A program made the translations under genes and the position numbers. 64,000 bases of DNA from Podospora bellae-mahoneyi (Eukaryota > Ascomycota > Sordariomycetes > Sordariales > Podosporaceae). How positions within the stretch are numbered: position 1 is the first letter of the stretch; each line of letters opens with the position of its first letter. The notes under the pieces are model-generated. The model was not told where the DNA came from. It saw nothing but the letters and a program-made list of their open reading frames with translations, and ran no database searches. The DNA lies in the NCBI RefSeq assembly GCF_035222275.1, contig NC_085882.1, positions 1,495,501 through 1,559,500 on the forward strand, written 5' to 3'. Of the stretch, positions 24,053 to 35,786 are shown one piece after another.

Positions 24053-25631
24053 ATGTCTCGCCCAGGTTCTACCGTGCCGGCGAGGCCTTTGACTCTCACC
24101 GAAGAGCTCGAGAAGCTCGAGCAATCCATCACTCTTACCCTTCAAGGTGCCCATCTTTCTGTCTTCCCCAACGATATGCCCCGGCTAACATGTCCCAGAA
24201 ATCGACCACAACTTTAGCAGAGCGCACCGCATTGTTACCGGCAGCATCTTGCCTCTTGTAGAACAGTATGGCGAACACTCTCGGAATGTGTGGGAGGCGA
24301 CCAAGTTCTGGAAACAATTCTTCGAGGCCTCTGCCAACGTCTCGCTGTCTGGATATGAAGAGCTGGCCAACAACGAGCCCGAGGAGAGCACCGAGATCGA
24401 ACAGACAGTAGACGAAAGTACTGCCCAGTACAGCACTCCCCGTAACCAGCAACAACACCACAACGAAGGCGTCAGCCATATGGAGGCGAATCAATCCTCG
24501 GTAGTGTACCCCAGCGGCAGCCGACAACAACAGCAACAGCAGCAGCAGCAGCACCAGCAGCACCAGCAAGACGAATCAATGTTTGACAACAGCGACGAAG
24601 ACGTCTCGGGCAGCACCCCCCGCCCTACCATAGGGAAAACCATACCCTCCCGCTCCCAAATGGCGACGCTCTCCTCCCCCTACGAGAACCTCAGGCGGGA
24701 CTATTCGCAAAAACCCAACACGCCAGGCTACGAGCCCACCCCAAAGCAAGAAGAAGAAGACAACACCTCCCTCCTCATCCAAGAATTCACTACCCGCCTC
24801 CCAGACATGTCCATGCACCCCCGTCACTCCCCTCCCGAGCAATCCCACACGGCAACACAATTCCTCGATTCCGACGACGATTTGGCGTTCTTGAAACCAG
24901 GCAACAAGAAAAATACCGACCCGGTCCTCCACCATTTGAAGGACAAAAACTTCCGCGTCATGGCCACCCCTCACAAAGGCCACACGGGAGTTACGCCTCT
25001 CAAATGGAAAATAACCTCCAACCAACCCCTCTTCACCACCCCCGGCAAAGGCAAGTCCGGTGCTGATCCAACAATCACCTCCCGCCCTATCTGGGCCGAT
25101 TCTCCGGGCGACAGCCCAGAGATTGCGCTGCCACAACTGCGCTCAGCGGCGTTTATGTCGCCTACCAAGGCGGCGTATCGGTCTGCGGCGCTTAAACAGA
25201 GTGTTAACGCCCCTAGGACGCCAGGGGTGAGCGTGCAGACACCGGCGGCAAAGGGGGGGAAGACGAGGGATGTGTACAATGAGGATAAGTATGCGAACGC
25301 GACGGGGGATGAGCTAGGGTGGAGCGAGGATGATGATGAGGATGAACGGGAGCTGAGCGAGATGGGGATGAGCCCGCCGAAGACGATTCAGTTTGCGCTG
25401 CCGCCTGGGAGGTTGATGCAGACGCCTGCGAGGGAGGCGAGCAGGAGGATTGTGGAGGGGTTGCTGATGAGGGCTGGAGAGGGGGATATGACGTTGGATT
25501 TTACGGGGGTTGTGCCTGGTTTTGGGGGAGAGCAACAAGAACAACAAGGGGGGAATGGGGGGCAGAGGGGGATGGAGTATAGTCCTACGTTGGTGAAGAT
25601 GAGTTTGGAGATGCAGGATGATACTTTTTAG
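24053..25631 (+). CDS. ASK1: DASH complex subunit Ask1
   Basis: Exons 24053-24146 and 24199-25631; 508 residues. The N-terminus is 'LTEELEKLEQSITLTLQEIDHNFSRAHRIVTGSILPLVEQYGEHSRNVW' in pattern, the conserved Ask1 helix pair, reached across a 52-nt intron. The DASH/Dam1 complex forms rings on kinetochore microtubules and Ask1 is one of its phosphorylated subunits. The rest is long and disordered with many S/TP sites (for example TPRP, SPYE, TPGY, SPPK), as expected for a Cdk substrate. A CAA/CAG tract at about 24526-24575 encodes a polyglutamine/histidine stretch that may vary in length. The C-terminus is Gly/Gln-rich and then 'YSPTLVKMSLEMQDDTF'. Confidence 0.88.
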
Positions 25632-25970
25632 GGTGTAAAGGGGGGGGGGGGTGGGGGCGGGTGGCAGGTGTTCATACAGCGGAGGGTCGAGATGGGGGGT
25701 AAAATAAGGGTCTGGATGTGGGATATGGTATGTGGTATGTGGTATGTGGGTGTATATACGTCGTGTTTTGCTGTATGAAAAAACTGAAGAGTGTATGTTG
25801 AGCCCAATTCTGTGCATCTATGCTCCTCTTTTGTTTCCCTTGCCATTACCCTACCCATCCTTCTCATGGTTGGTGTATCCCACCTCCTGTCCAGCTAACC
25901 ACCTCCCCTTTAGTCAGAGGCAGCTAGCAGATTGACCCTAAACCTTCGATTATCCTCACCGTTAAGGGAG
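25632..25970. other. Intergenic, convergent 3' ends
   Basis: 339 nt between ASK1 (+) and the small gene at 25971 (-). It begins with a G-run just after the ASK1 stop and has three tandem GTATGTG-type words near 25725-25750. Presumably 3' untranslated sequence. Confidence 0.45.
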
Positions 25971-26295
25971 TCAAAACCCCATGTTGATCTGGTTCTTCAT
26001 CACTTGGCTTTTGCTTGCTGGCTTCCCGCCTGATGAGGAGCTCTTGGAGGACTTGGCTTGGGACTTGAGATAGGAGATGTCGGTGGTTGTGCTGGCTATG
26101 GAGGCTGTGTCATCGAAGGAGGAGGACTGTTGTGACTGGGACTGCTGCTGCTTGGCTTGAGTGTGGGCGGCTTTTTGGTCGGCCATGATTTGGGTGGCGT
26201 AGTTGCGGGGGTAGAGAGGGGAGTTGAAAGCTGGGTGAGGTTGTTAGTGGAGGGAGGGTGATGGAGCTGGGGGGGGGCTTACTGTTGGCGGACAT
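25971..26295 (-). CDS. Small protein of unknown function, 90 residues
   Basis: Exons 26283-26295 (13 nt) and 25971-26230; 90 residues. The first exon gives only MSAN plus one base; the 52-nt intron has a gtaagc donor and cacccag acceptor. The product starts 'MSANTFNSPLYPRNYATQIM', then a Gln/Ser/Lys-rich middle and the tail 'KSQVMKNQINMGF'. There is no signal peptide, membrane segment or cysteine motif. The aromatic, proline-containing N-terminus and the hydrophobic C-terminal end look constrained while the middle looks disordered, which suggests a real short protein, not a chance frame. I do not recognise a family. The first exon is too short to be found by simple ORF searching. Confidence 0.65.
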
Positions 26296-26440
26296 GGCGG
26301 TGGTTGTAGAAGTGAAGTTGGGAATGGTGTTGGTGGTGAGAATAGCGGTGTTGGATGTGGTTGTGATGGTGATGGTTATGGTGGTAGTCGCTGTATAAAT
26401 GGTGATAGCCGTTTTGAGTGGTGCGATGATAGTTGTGCAA

Positions 26441-26488
26441 GTGTATGTATGTGTGTGTGTGTGTGTATGTGTGTGTGTGTGTCTGTGT
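26441..26488. repeat. (GT)n microsatellite, interrupted
   Basis: About 48 nt of GT dinucleotides with a few TATG and TCTG interruptions, upstream of the small gene at 25971-26295 and possibly in its promoter or leader. Confidence 0.9.
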
Positions 26489-26794
26489 GATTTTCTGCCT
26501 GGTGACAACCTGAGGACAAAAAAGGGGCGTCCAAACCAGATCTTATATACACGACAGACAGTACAAGCTTTTCTAGTACCAGGTACGGCATACTTGAGAA
26601 AAACGAGCATTGGTTACCTTACCAAGGACTGAAATCCTTCCCGTCAGCCCCATCCATCGTCCTGTAGTTGGTGAACCCTACGTAGCTGCCTACGCCGCTG
26701 CCACACACGTCCACACTACCGATCCATGCTGTCGGTCCACCCGTGGAAAAGTGGCTTCGCAAGGCTGGTCGTAATCAGCAGCCCGTTTGTGATC

Positions 26795-26816
26795 TGTGTG
26801 TGTGTGTGTGTGTGTG
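26795..26816. repeat. (GT)n microsatellite
   Basis: About 11 uninterrupted GT units in the gene-poor interval. Confidence 0.9.
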
Positions 26817-28699
26817 CAACGGTGGTGGACAGCATGCTAGTAGACAGACACAGAACACACACCGGTAAGTGAGTCACCCGCCGCTCCGTTGGCTATAGGT
26901 AGTTCAGATACTAGGATGAGATGAGACCAAAAAGGAAAAGAAAAAAAAAAGAAGAAAAGTGGGTTGCAGCGTGGTGTCAATGTGCATGCGTACACAGCCT
27001 ACGTCAAACGGTTTTTTCGTACCATTGTCACTTCTTGTTGGTGTACATACAAAGACAGGACGGCGTCACACCGGGCGATGGGTGTCGTGTGTGGTGGGCA
27101 GATAGATGCAAGTCAGAATGGGGGTAGCCGCGCGTGTAACAATGAGAAAAAATAATACGACCTGTGTGACGGTGTGTCAGATTCTAGATTTTTTTTTAAA
27201 GGTTTCTTCTTCTTGCAGATAGGCGGAGAGATCTATCGTGACTGTTCTATGGTAAGAAATTGTGGCTGTGACTAGGTATGCCACCGCACCGCCAACCGGT
27301 TGATTAAGGTATGGGAATAGCAGTGCCAGAAGGGTTGTAAATACACCAACGGCCCCCTTTTCATTTCTCACCGTTGTTCTGCAAGATATAAAAACATCAT
27401 CAGAAAATTTCTCAAGGTCTGTTGGACATACGTCGTGTCGTCGTCAACATGTGTCTGGATGCCTGATGACAATACCACCAGACCCCGGCGACTTTTCTCG
27501 CTCTTGATGCAGCCTTTGCTTGCGTCTTCACCTTCGGACTTTGTCTAGAATCTGCACGGTCCTTCTTATCAGCGTGACCTTTCTGTTTAAGTGCCGGTGC
27601 TGCTGGGTAGCATTCATAGCAGGGAAACACCAAAACCTTGTTTACTAGGACGGAAAGAAGTCGTTGCCTGTTGCGTAAGGCTGTTGTTTCCTGACCCGTG
27701 AGGCTTGCGTGTGCTCAACACGCTGAAGGTTAGGGGTGGTGGTGAGAGGCCAAATTAGGCAGGTGGTTGAGAAAGACAGACGATAGTTCTGCCCAGCTAG
27801 GCGCCGCGTGAGTAATCCAGACAGGAACGTCGAGGTGATGGCGTCGAGGCCGGGCCGTACATTTCTTTGCTCAATAATGCCAATTCGGCTTTCCCAGCTT
27901 CCTCCGTTGTTACCATGTATGTTCTGAACAACCCAAGTCTTTTATGGTATTTCCCACCCTCTCTAGAACGGGCTTAGCATACATTCTTCGCAGAATGTCA
28001 AGAGGAAGTAGCATCACATGTCGAGAAAGAGAAAAAATTCTTTCCTGTGTCGAAAGTTGAACAAGCACAAAAAAATGACCTTGTGGTTCTATATGTTGGA
28101 CGACCGGTTGTCAAATAGTTGCACTTACACCATTTTCTTGACTACTGAGGTGATCAAGCCATGCGCTAACAGTTTAGTGCGAGATCAACACCTCCAGCTG
28201 CTAAAATGACAAGAAAACCCCCCCTCTCTTGTCCCTGCCAGGGGAGATCTTGTGAGCCTATACGGGGTGAGGGGCAGATGACTTGGTGATACAGCATCAG
28301 ATATCTCCCGGTGATGTACAGAAAATCAGAGCTCTCTGTGCCTGATGACAGTCCCGACACCGGACTGTGATATGCGTTGGTGGTGGCACAACGGAGCTGT
28401 CATCGGCCATTGTCAAATCAGACGAGGCCAAAGCCCCTGCCCTGTCACACTCGCAGCTGTCATCCCAAGTTTGCCGTTGGCAGTTGTCTTGTTGACTTTT
28501 TCAGGGGCGTCAGTACGTCGTCTGTTGTCCGCCCAACCAGCCTCGTAGAAAACGAAATTCGGATACGCGTATGGAATAGAAACCGTCTCGGCGACGTCAA
28601 TGACGTCCTTCTGGAAGCATTGACATGTTTCATTCGGGGTCCCCCGCAAATTGGCGTCTCGCTCGTCTGTACCCGAAGCTCCATCAAGCTTACCAATTC

Positions 28700-28703
<4 letters not shown>

Positions 28704-28768
<65 letters not shown>
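28704..28768. repeat. (GA)n microsatellite
   Basis: About 32 uninterrupted AG/GA units (65 nt), the longest perfect dinucleotide repeat in the window. Homopurine sequence of this length can form triplex DNA. It lies about 0.75 kb before the ERG5 start. Confidence 0.95.
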
Positions 28769-28770
<2 letters not shown>

Positions 28771-29526
28771 TGCTGGTGGTTCAAAAGCGAATTACAAAAC
28801 CAATTCAGCAATTCGGAAAAACGCGGCCGGCTTGGCCTCCCGGATAAAGACGTTAGTAGTCTAGTAGCTTTGACTTGGTATTCTTGACCTTTCCTCGATA
28901 GGAAAGCCAGAAAAGACATCCCTGGAAGATCGTCGACATAGGAAAAAATAACAGCCCACGATGTGCTGTCGCTTTGGACACAGGGGAGAGAGTGCCAGTG
29001 TCGTGGTCGCTGTCCCAGCAGTTTGGATAGTGTCACAGGAGTCCACTAGGTATCTCAGGGCAAATCCATCTCGCGCCGTTCGGGTTTGTCTGTTACTCGC
29101 GTGGTGGTGGTTTGTTGACAGAATGGTTCAACATGAGATGAATCCCCACTTCCAACGCGACTGAACTGAGATATCCAGGCGCTAGCGCAGGGACTCAGGG
29201 CTTTGCTTGGCGGGTTCGATAGGATCAACGGCCGATTTCTGAAAGATTGGGTATTTTTTTTATATTTTTTTTGCGCCAGCGCCAGCAACAGAAAGGTGGG
29301 CAACAGGCGAGCCCCTCGAAATCTCTGTGCATTCCCGGCCTTCCGGGATGTCCATAGGCCCCGTTCGACCAGGGCCCACACGGCCCTCGCTCTGGCATTT
29401 CTAGTCGGCCTGCTCCCGCCATCGTCTTTTCCATCGCCTTTGGCTTTTGTTGGTGTTGTCAACAGCTTCACCGCGCGCGCTACTCACCGAGGCACGCCGA
29501 AAACACACGCCACCTGACCGCCCGCC

Positions 29527-31197
29527 ATGGCCACCAATGCGACAAGCTTCACGTCGCCTCTGGCGACAATCAAGTATGGTGCCGTCCCCGTGCCACCACA
29601 GCTCGAGTATGTCTTCGAGATAGTCGCCAATGCGAGTGTCTGGCAGATCCTCGTCACACTTCTCGCGCTTGCCGTTGTCTATGACCAGAGTATGTGACCA
29701 TATGTGGCCTATTTGCCCTCAGCTGCACTCTGCTAACATGTCCCTCTCTTTCTTCAAGTCCGGTATATCCTCAACAAGGGTACCATCGTGGGTCCCGCCA
29801 TGAAGGTCCCCTTCATCGGCCCCTTCCTCGAATCTGTCAACCCCAAGTTCGAGGAGTACCACGCGAAATGGCTGTCGGGTCCCCTGAGCTGTGTTTCCGT
29901 CTTCCACAAGTTTGTCGTCATCGCCTCGACCCGCGACATGGCCCGCAAGGTGTTCAACTCGCCCGCCTTCGTCAAGCCCTGCGTCGTCGATGTCGCTCAC
30001 AAGCTTCTCGGTGCCGACAACTGGGTTTTCCTCGACGGCAAGGCCCACGTTGACTTCCGCAAGGGTCTCAACGGCCTCTTCACCCGTCGCGCTCTCGAGA
30101 TCTACCTCCCCGGCCAGGAGGAGGTGTACGACCGTTACTTCAAGTCCTTTGTCGACATCTCCAAAGCCGCTAACTTCAAGCCCGTCCCCTGGATGACCCA
30201 GTTCCGCGAGATCATCACGGCCGTCTCCTGCCGCACCTTTGTCGGCCACTACCTCGGCGACGAGGCCGTCAAGAAGATCGCCGACGACTACTACCTCATC
30301 ACCGAGGCCCTCGAGCTCGTCAACTTCCCCATCATCATCCCCTTCACCAAGACCTGGTACGGCAAGAAGGCCGCCGATATGGTCCTCGCTGAGTTCGCCC
30401 GTTGCGCCGCCAAGTCTAAGATACGGATGGCTGCCGGCGGCGAGCCCAACTGCATCATGGACGCCTGGGTTGTCGAGATGATTGCCTCCAAGAAGTGGCG
30501 CGACGCCGAGGAGGCCGGCAACACCGAGGGTCTTACCAAGCCGACTCATGTCCTTCGCGATTTCACCGATTACGAAATCGCCCAAACCGTCTTCACCTTC
30601 TTGTTCGCCTCCCAGGATGCCACCTCTTCTGCCGCCACCTGGCTCTTCCAGATCATGGCCCAACGCCCTGACGTCCTCGACCGCGTCCGCGCTGAGAACC
30701 TTGCTACCCGCAATGGAAACCCCAACGCCCCTGTTAACCTTGACCAGCTCGAGTCCATGACTTACACCCGCGCTGTGGTCAGAGAGCTCCTCCGCTACCG
30801 CCCACCAGTGCTCATGGTTCCTTATGTCGCCAAGAAGCCCTTCCCCATCACTGACACGTACACTGCGCCCAAGGGCTCAATGGTCATCCCGTCGACGTAC
30901 CTCGCTCTTCGCGACCCAGAAGTCTATCAAAACCCCGATGTCTTTGACCCCGAGAGGTACTACACCGGCGACGCCGAGGTCAAGGGCGCAAAGAACTACC
31001 TCGTGTTCGGCACAGGTCCTCATTACTGCATTGGTCAGCATTATGCCCAGATGAATCTTTGTCTCTTCTTGGGGAAGGCGAGTCTGCAGTTGGAGTGGGA
31101 GCACCATGCCACGCCTTTGAGTGAGGAGATTCAGGTTTTTGCGACGATTTTCCCCAAGGATCATTGCCCGCTTGTGTTTAAGGAGAGGAGATGGTAG
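29527..31197 (+). CDS. ERG5: Sterol C-22 desaturase, cytochrome P450 CYP61
   Basis: Exons 29527-29689 and 29759-31197; 533 residues. It introduces the C22-C23 double bond late in ergosterol synthesis at the ER membrane. The N-terminal exon carries a hydrophobic anchor (WQILVTLLALAVVY). Visible P450 motifs are the I-helix 'FLFASQDATSSAATW', where the usual Ala/Gly-x-x-Thr has the CYP61-specific SQDA form, the ExxR motif in 'VVRELLRYRPPV', 'FDPERYYTGDAEVKG', and the heme-binding 'FGTGPHYCIG' with Cys near residue 478. 'WYGKKAADMVLAEFARCAAKSK' and 'GGEPNCIMDAWV' fit Erg5. All catalytic motifs are intact. The start ATG has a good context (gccATGGcc). Codon use in the coding exon is strongly C-ending, consistent with high expression. 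Confidence 0.96.
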
Positions 31198-31971
31198 AGG
31201 GGGATGTGTGTAGATATGAAAGGGTTAATTATAGTAAGAGGATGAATGATATGAAACACAACCTATCAGTGATGATGAAAATAATGGAAAGGAGGGAAAG
31301 GGAGGGAGGATAAGGGGGGTAATGGATGGATGGGATAAAATTGTAATGTTTAGTTTTTTATTTGTTTAAGGTAGGAAGGGCGGGAGGTGTAAATAGGTTT
31401 TTTTTATCTTCTTGGATAAGATATGTGATTGTATCGAGTTTTATGGCCCGTCACTGTGAGCGGCACAGCGCAGGATTTTGTTTCGTTGGGGTCGTGGGTA
31501 ATGCTCATGTGTTGTGAACTCCTTCGGAGATGGGTAGCCAATGACAGAGAGGGTGGTGAGATTTGGGATGCGAGCTGTTGTTGTGGGAATGGAGTCCGAG
31601 TCCGAGGTGTATCATTCGTTGAGGGAGGATGAAGAAGCTCTCGGAGCGTTCGGAAGCCAAATGTGGTTGAGATAATGCCCCCATATAGGTAGAACAAGAT
31701 GCACACCCCGTCGAGTTCAGCCTTATGACATTCAACCGTTTTCGTACCCGTTGAAGGGCCGCAAGCTCAACGGCCCTCGGCGGCGGTTCGCAAAATGACG
31801 ACGTTGGGTGGGGCAATTGCTAGCTTCGACTTGAACCTCACTTTTTACAACCTTTCATGTCCCTCAGCTTTGAGAGCTTCATCCCCCTTCGCACTAGCCC
31901 CTTAAATCACCCCCATCTCAATGCACTCAATTCCACTCCCATAACAGCCCCCAACTGAACCCCCTATCAAA
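31198..31971. other. Intergenic between ERG5 and the rhodanese gene
   Basis: 774 nt. The first part is AG-rich and probably the ERG5 3' untranslated region. The last 150 nt before the rhodanese ATG are CT- and CA-rich, as for a fungal promoter/leader. No gene was recognised. Confidence 0.45.
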
Positions 31972-32625
31972 ATGGCCTCCCGCCGCCTCCTAACCCTCCT
32001 CCCCCGAGCCGCCGCCCTCCCCTCCCCAGCAACCCGTCCCATTATCGCGACGACGAGATTGATCAATTCCCGTCAATACCACGACTCCCAAACCCAAACC
32101 CTCCAAGGCCCCCTCTACAAACACCTCACAACCACCTCCAAACCCTCCCCCCACCCTCCAAAAAAGAGCCTATTCCTCCGACCCACCAGCCGACGACAAC
32201 CACCCCTCCAAAATCTACGACTTCTCCTCCCTCCAGAAACTAATCTCAAACCCGTCGCCCAAAGTGACAATAATCGGTACTGCTTTTCCTCCCTGACCCC
32301 TTTTCTTACCACACCTTTTACTGACGGCAAAACAGACTCCCGCGAACCAGGCGAACTCCAACAAACAGGCTACATCCCCTCAGCAATCAACATCCCCGTC
32401 ACCACCTCCCCCGACTCATTCTTCATCTCCCCCGAAGAATTTGAAGACCGGTTCGGATTCCCCCGTCCCGCCAAAGATCAGGAACTTATCTTTTATTGCA
32501 AGGCTGGGGTCCGGAGTCGAGCGGCGGCTCAGCTCGCCAAGCAGGCTGGGTGGGAGAAGGTGGGGGAGTATCCGGGTAGTTGGTTGGATTGGTTTGAGAA
32601 GGGGGGTGCGGTTGAGAGATCATGA
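31972..32625 (+). CDS. Mitochondrial rhodanese-domain protein
   Basis: The rhodanese core is clear: 'KIYDFSSLQKLI...KVTII', then across an intron (32277-32335) 'DSREPGELQQTGYIPSAINIP', the active-site loop 'FYCKAGVRSRAA' with the catalytic Cys, and 'WEKVGEYPGSWLDWFEKGG'. Single-domain proteins of this kind include yeast Rdl1/Rdl2, probable thiosulfate sulfurtransferases of mitochondria. The start region MASRRLLTLLPRAAALPSPATRP is a typical Arg-rich presequence. The presequence frame and the core frame differ by one register. The only GT...AG solution I see is an intron at 32072-32168 (gtcaat...aagag), giving exons 31972-32071, 32169-32276 and 32336-32625 and 165 residues. It has a poor donor and no good branch site, so a one-base indel or sequence error in a homopolymer (C6 or A6 near 32148-32165) is the alternative. 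Confidence 0.8.
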   Translation: MASRRLLTLLPRAAALPSPATRPIIATTRLINSRQYHDSQTQTLQGPLYKHLTTTSKPSPHPPKKSLFLRPTSRRQPPLQNLRLLLPPETNLKPVAQSDNNRYCFSSLTPFLTTPFTDGKTDSREPGELQQTGYIPSAINIPVTTSPDSFFISPEEFEDRFGFPRPAKDQELIFYCKAGVRSRAAAQLAKQAGWEKVGEYPGSWLDWFEKGGAVERS

Positions 32626-32954
32626 TTGGGATGTAAAGGGAGCAGGCAAGAGGAAAGGGTGAAGGAGCGGGCGGAGAAGGAAGCGATGGGCCAAAAAAAG
32701 CGTCCATGTAGACATGAAAATATGCATGGCAACATGCAAGAACCATATAAGCCGGTGTGTAGAGAGTTGTTGAAAAACAAAGCTTGATATCACAATGCCA
32801 TACTCGTACAGCCCTAACCAAGCACGCCTAACCTTGGACAATGATAATTCCATGACTTTTTCGCCTGTGAACGCCCATTAAACCCATCTCGCACACTTCA
32901 AACTGACCTCACCCCAGTTCCAATACCTCTTCACCACTCTCCCCCCCGTTTCCC
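32626..32954. other. Intergenic, convergent 3' ends
   Basis: 329 nt between the rhodanese stop (+) and the Yip1-family stop (-). Nothing recognised beyond likely 3' untranslated sequence. Confidence 0.45.
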
Positions 32955-33960
32955 TTAGAAAAACATGGCCTGTTTATCCCCCCCATCCCCATCCCCACCC
33001 CCCGTCCCAGGCCCCGTCTCCTCCTTCCCCCCAGGCAGCGGGCTCCCATGAGCAAAAAACAGTACCTTGATTGCAATCGCCAACCCAAAGTGCAACGCCA
33101 CCACCGCCACCAGCAACACCTTGCTGGTCTGCCTGTCGGTCGCGCTGAGGACAGGATACAAATTCCTCAACAAAAACGCCACACTAACCCCAAACCCAAC
33201 CCCCACAAACACCCAGTTCAAAATCTTGATCGGCGACCAGCTCACGAGCGCGACAGGAATCCAGATCAAGTTCGAATACCCATACAACGCCCAGCACTCC
33301 AAAAGATTAGCCGACTCGGACCCAAAGTACCTCAGCGCAAGATACAGAACCACCGGGATGAAGGTCGTGTACCCGTAAACCAACCCAGCGGCGCCTATCG
33401 TTCATCAGGTTAGCATCCTTCTCAACACCACCATATATCATATCAAAAAACATACCAGACAACAACCGAAAGTCATACGCAAAATTCCCCCTCCCCGTAC
33501 TAGCCAGATAATCACTTATCGTCCCGCCCAAAAACAAAATCAACACCACCGTCGTCGCGATCCAAAACGGCCCGTACAAATCCGGGTTTCCCTCCAACAC
33601 ATCCAGAAAATTAGCCCGCGGGAACAGCGCAGCCCAGCACCGCTGCAAAACACTCGTCGTGTCTACGTCAAAGAACTGGGAGTAGAACCCAAGCGTCCAG
33701 ATCAGCTTTTTTCCTCCGCTTTGCCCCCCCGCGGAGGAGGAGGCTGTAGCTGGGAGGGGCAAACCAGATGGTTTGTTCAGGTTCGTTGTGGAGGAAAAAT
33801 TGGACTGGTGGAACTCGAGGTCTTCGCGGAGGTCTGTGTGGCCTAAGTCGCCCTGGGGGAGAACAAGGTTAGTATAGGGGAGGGAAAGGGAAAGGAAGGG
33901 GGGTGAGATAAGTACTTCATCGTCCACGTCTACCACGGCGTCGTAGCCTGAGCGGGACAT
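32955..33960 (-). CDS. Yip1-domain membrane protein (YIPF1/YIPF2-Yip5-like)
   Basis: Exons 33916-33960, 33456-33852 and 32955-33394; 293 residues. The N-terminal ~75 residues are soluble and acidic. The Yip1 domain then gives about five hydrophobic segments: 'PFWIATTVVLILFLGG', 'AAGLVYGYTTFIPVVLYLALRYF', 'LIWIPVALVSW', 'ILNWVFVGVGFGVSVAFLL' and 'VLLVAVVALHFGLAIAIKVLFF'. 'LWTLGFYSQFFDVDT'-type text and 'ECWALYGYSNLIWIP' match the family pattern (the conserved YGYS). Yip1 proteins bind Rab GTPases and act in ER-Golgi vesicle formation. The Gly/Asp-rich C-terminal tail is unremarkable. The first exon is only 15 codons. Confidence 0.85.
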
Positions 33961-34497
33961 GTTGTCCTTTCGGGCAGAGGTGTTTGGAAACTGGAGAAGA
34001 GGAATCGATCCAGTGCGTATTTGTGTGATCAGGTTTCAAACTGGCGCAAAGGTGTTCGTTGTTGGAGCCACTGATGCTGCTCAATCTGGAAACGTTGAAG
34101 CTCTCAACTGGCGAGTGACAGCTTGCGATTGCGTTGCGTGGACACAGCGCCAATCTGAACTCACACCCTGATGGCCGCCCGCTGTCTTGGCACTGTCACC
34201 CTGCAGCGGCCAGCAGTCATGACATAAGCTTGCGCACGTGCCTTTATGTCAAGAGCTCTCTTTGGCCTCTCAAGTCACGATATGTACAGAATCAAGACAA
34301 AACGATACAAAATCAGAGCCCACGTCATGTCATGAATTGATGGTCAGGAGTCTTAAGCTATGGTCATCCGGAATGTACAGCCATATTTGGTCGCCGTAAA
34401 AACCAACCCCCCTGCCAACCCAGTCGCGCAGAACGATACCCATGCCGAGAAAAAACCAAAAGACGCCAGACGACCTTGACCGATGAAGTGAAATCGC
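33961..34497. other. Intergenic between the Yip1-family and ubiquitin-L40 genes
   Basis: 537 nt between two reverse-strand genes. It holds the 3' end of ubiquitin-L40 and the promoter of the Yip1-family gene. No RNA gene or repeat was recognised. Confidence 0.45.
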
Positions 34498-35242
<745 letters not shown>

Positions 35243-35786
35243 CTTGACCGATTCCCACGAAGCTGGCTGATGAGGTTGACGAGAGAGTTCCAAGTGGAAG
35301 CGTAAATTTTGGTGGGGGTAAGAATCGCCTGCAGAACTGGGACCTAGGGCTCGCCGCCGGATATTTTAGGCAAACTTTGTGGGCCGGTCCGTGCGCACAC
35401 CTTTTGCTCTACAGCTTTCCGCACTGTGGGGCATCATCCGCCCGTCACTTGGCAGGGGTGCTCTCTTGTCACACTGAACCTGCTCTTGGTGAGCAGTCTC
35501 GCGGTAGACAAAATGACTTGAGACTACAAAGCCCTCTTCACGTCTTTCAGGGCCCATCAACTCTCTCAAAAGGTCTATTAGATATATTTAAAGACCTTTC
35601 AACTACCCCTGAAGGCCTATAATCAACATTTAGCATCTTTTAAGGCTTATTAACTCTCTTATAAAGCATATCAACTATTTTGAAAGGCATATGGATTACC
35701 TTTCAAGGCCTCAAGCACGCGTCTGAGATGTAGATAGGAAATGGTATCACATTGCTCTACACAAACAATCCTCTAAAATACCAAGT
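35243..35786. other. Intergenic between ubiquitin-L40 and RRN7, containing a minisatellite
   Basis: 544 nt. The part nearest 35243 is the ubiquitin-L40 promoter and leader. From about 35538 to 35711 lies a degenerate 21-bp tandem array, described separately. The RRN7 stop codon follows within 80 bp of the array. Confidence 0.6.
35538..35711 (-). repeat. 21-bp minisatellite array, left of RRN7 (reverse orientation)
   Basis: Read on the minus strand, units follow the consensus AGGCCTCAAA + AGATAGTCAAT (21 bp). Clear units on the plus strand are 35556-35576, 35577-35597, 35598-35618, a 30-bp unit at 35619-35648, then 35649-35669, 35670-35690 and 35691-35711, with a weaker one before 35556. Six of the seven clear units are exactly 21 bp despite sequence divergence. 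The same unit recurs on the plus strand at 37904-38139. Confidence 0.85.

Larger units (their letters stand above)
26296..29526. other. Gene-poor 3.2-kb interval with microsatellites
   Basis: No convincing gene in 3.2 kb. It contains two (GT)n tracts, a (GA)n tract, an A-rich run near 26930-26955 and scattered short frames. One reverse frame (27412-27633) encodes a Lys/Ala-rich peptide with 'CYECYP' and 'GVWWYCH' that looks vaguely protein-like but has no recognisable partner exons. The last few hundred bases must include the ERG5 promoter and leader. Confidence 0.55.

Noticed and set aside
27412-27633. Minus-strand peptide with CYECYP and WWYCH
   Set aside because: No ATG-supported exon structure and no recognisable family; mentioned only in the interval description.
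29205-29230. GGTTCGAT, resembling a tRNA T-loop
   Set aside because: No complementary T-stem and no cloverleaf in the surrounding 80 nt. No tRNA gene could be supported anywhere in the window.
29719-30663. 314-codon open frame on the minus strand
   Set aside because: Antisense shadow of ERG5; no domain and no independent signals.
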